64,000 nt of DNA from Pseudomonas kilonensis (GTDB lineage Bacteria; Pseudomonadota; Gammaproteobacteria; Pseudomonadales; Pseudomonadaceae): NCBI RefSeq assembly GCF_001269885.1, contig NZ_LHVH01000017.1, positions 496,001-560,000 on the forward strand. Direction: 5' to 3'. Positions 63,496 through 64,000 of the stretch are shown in pieces; positions within the stretch are counted from its first letter, which is position 1, and each line of letters begins with the position of its first letter. The translations under genes and the position numbers were made by a program. The notes beneath the pieces are model-generated. The model worked only from the letters and a program-made list of their open reading frames with translations, searched no databases and was not told where the DNA came from.

Positions 63496-64000
63496 AGGAG
63501 AACCTTATTCTTACTGGCTCGTTCCAGGGCACGCGGTGCCCAGGGAAAGCGTGCTTCGATGTGCGTGCCTTTGCCGGCCTCGCTGATGACCTTGAGGGTG
63601 CCGCCCAATTGTTCGACCCGCTCCAACATGCCGGCCATGCCCCGTTGACCTTCGCGCGCGGGGTGGGTGGCCGGGACAAACCCCAGGCCATCGTCGCTGA
63701 TCTCCAGGGTCAGGCCGTCGGGCAGGCGTTGCAGGCGTACCAGCAGATTCGTCGCCCGCGCATGACGCAAGATGTTGGTGACCGCTTCCTGGGTGATCCG
63801 GAACACCGCGACCGACATTTCCTCGGGGATGCCTGCCATGCGCTGTTGGCAATCGAGGCTCCATTTCACCGGGACGTTGGCCAGCGTCTTGAGCAGGTGT
63901 GCCCGCAGGCTGGCTTCAAGTCCGAGGCTGGTCAGTTCCCTGGGGTTGAGGATCGCCGATACATCGCGGACCTTGTTGAGGGTTTCGTCCAGGATCTCGC
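63492..64000 (-). CDS. NarX/UhpB-type sensor histidine kinase (5' part beyond window)
   Basis: C-terminal 169 residues of a HisKA_3-class kinase. Visible are the end of the dimerisation helices (EILDETLNKVRDVSAILNP), the HATPase N box (VFRITQEAVTNILRHARATN) and the D/G box (LEISDDGLGFVP), then GMAGMLERVEQLGGTLKVIS and GTHIEARFPW. It is the partner of the NarL-type regulator with which it overlaps by 4 bp. The sensor domain lies outside the window, so the signal is unknown. Confidence 0.9.
   Translation of the reverse strand, partial: EILDETLNKVRDVSAILNPRELTSLGLEASLRAHLLKTLANVPVKWSLDCQQRMAGIPEEMSVAVFRITQEAVTNILRHARATNLLVRLQRLPDGLTLEISDDGLGFVPATHPAREGQRGMAGMLERVEQLGGTLKVISEAGKGTHIEARFPWAPRALERASKNKVLL

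Overview
This window is chromosomal DNA from a gamma-proteobacterium, almost certainly a Pseudomonas of the fluorescens complex (inference). The evidence is an OprI-type major lipoprotein, the EarP/EF-P arginine-rhamnosylation pair, a CysB regulator, both DAHP-synthase classes, a GC-rich codon bias with frequent TTG/GTG starts, and about 28 copies of the REP core GTGGGAGC..GCTCGCGA. I see no rRNA, tRNA, CRISPR array, insertion sequence or prophage. It reads as core genome whose gaps are filled with repeats.

Layout. 1-4.6 kb: a truncated chemoreceptor, TatD, an MltF-like transglycosylase and DoxX. 4.6-5.5 kb: the first copy of a large structured inverted-repeat element. 5.57-9.8 kb: a strong promoter with a folded leader ahead of a small protein, then greB and a lipoprotein-type ABC exporter divergent from tesA. 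10.4-16.7 kb: an L,D-transpeptidase, oprI, a class I DAHP synthase, a PanE-like reductase and a 5'-nucleotidase. 16.8-21.2 kb: a universal stress protein, cysB, a Gre-like factor and earP-efp. 21.3-23.7 kb: a peroxide module (esterase, ohr, ohrR). 23.8-33.3 kb: a TauE-type permease, LysR and DUF1127 proteins, a YcaQ-like glycosylase, a class II DAHP synthase, a spermidine-synthase-like protein, deaD, a LigB-type dioxygenase and tpm. 33.3-34.2 kb: the second structured element. 34.2-42.2 kb: htpX, alaA, msrB, gpx with an OhrR-like regulator, a hybrid kinase, a DUF815 ATPase and fRMsr. 42.3-49.7 kb: an HD-GYP protein and a BvgS/EvgS-like kinase with its regulator. 50.1-57.7 kb: dgt, a yqjDEK-type operon, amt, a Kef-type antiporter, a glutaredoxin-like protein and a pseudouridine synthase. 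57.7-58.5 kb: the third structured element. 58.5-64 kb: a YgdI/R lipoprotein, mobA divergent from moaB-moeA, a YegS-like lipid kinase and a NarL-type two-component pair cut by the window end.

Functional themes. Oxidant defence recurs (ohr/ohrR, gpx plus an OhrR paralogue, msrB, fRMsr, DoxX, a glutaredoxin-like protein), as does envelope maintenance (transglycosylase, L,D-transpeptidase, OprI, HtpX, the YqjD family). EarP and EF-P form a complete modification-substrate pair, and moaB-moeA with mobA cover the late steps of molybdenum cofactor synthesis.

Two things stand out. First, three copies (4640-5497, 33341-34156, 57748-58408) of an element built as arm / three REP cores in alternating orientation / inverted arm. 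Its arms fold into several hairpins, and the copies differ by compensatory base changes that keep the stems paired. In each copy one end abuts an almost identical intrinsic terminator of a neighbouring gene. Second, a strong promoter at 5572-5601 drives a folded leader whose conserved words and possible pseudoknot resemble the SAM-II/SAM-V aptamer class. It lies in front of a 102-residue protein that looks like part of a methyltransferase fold.
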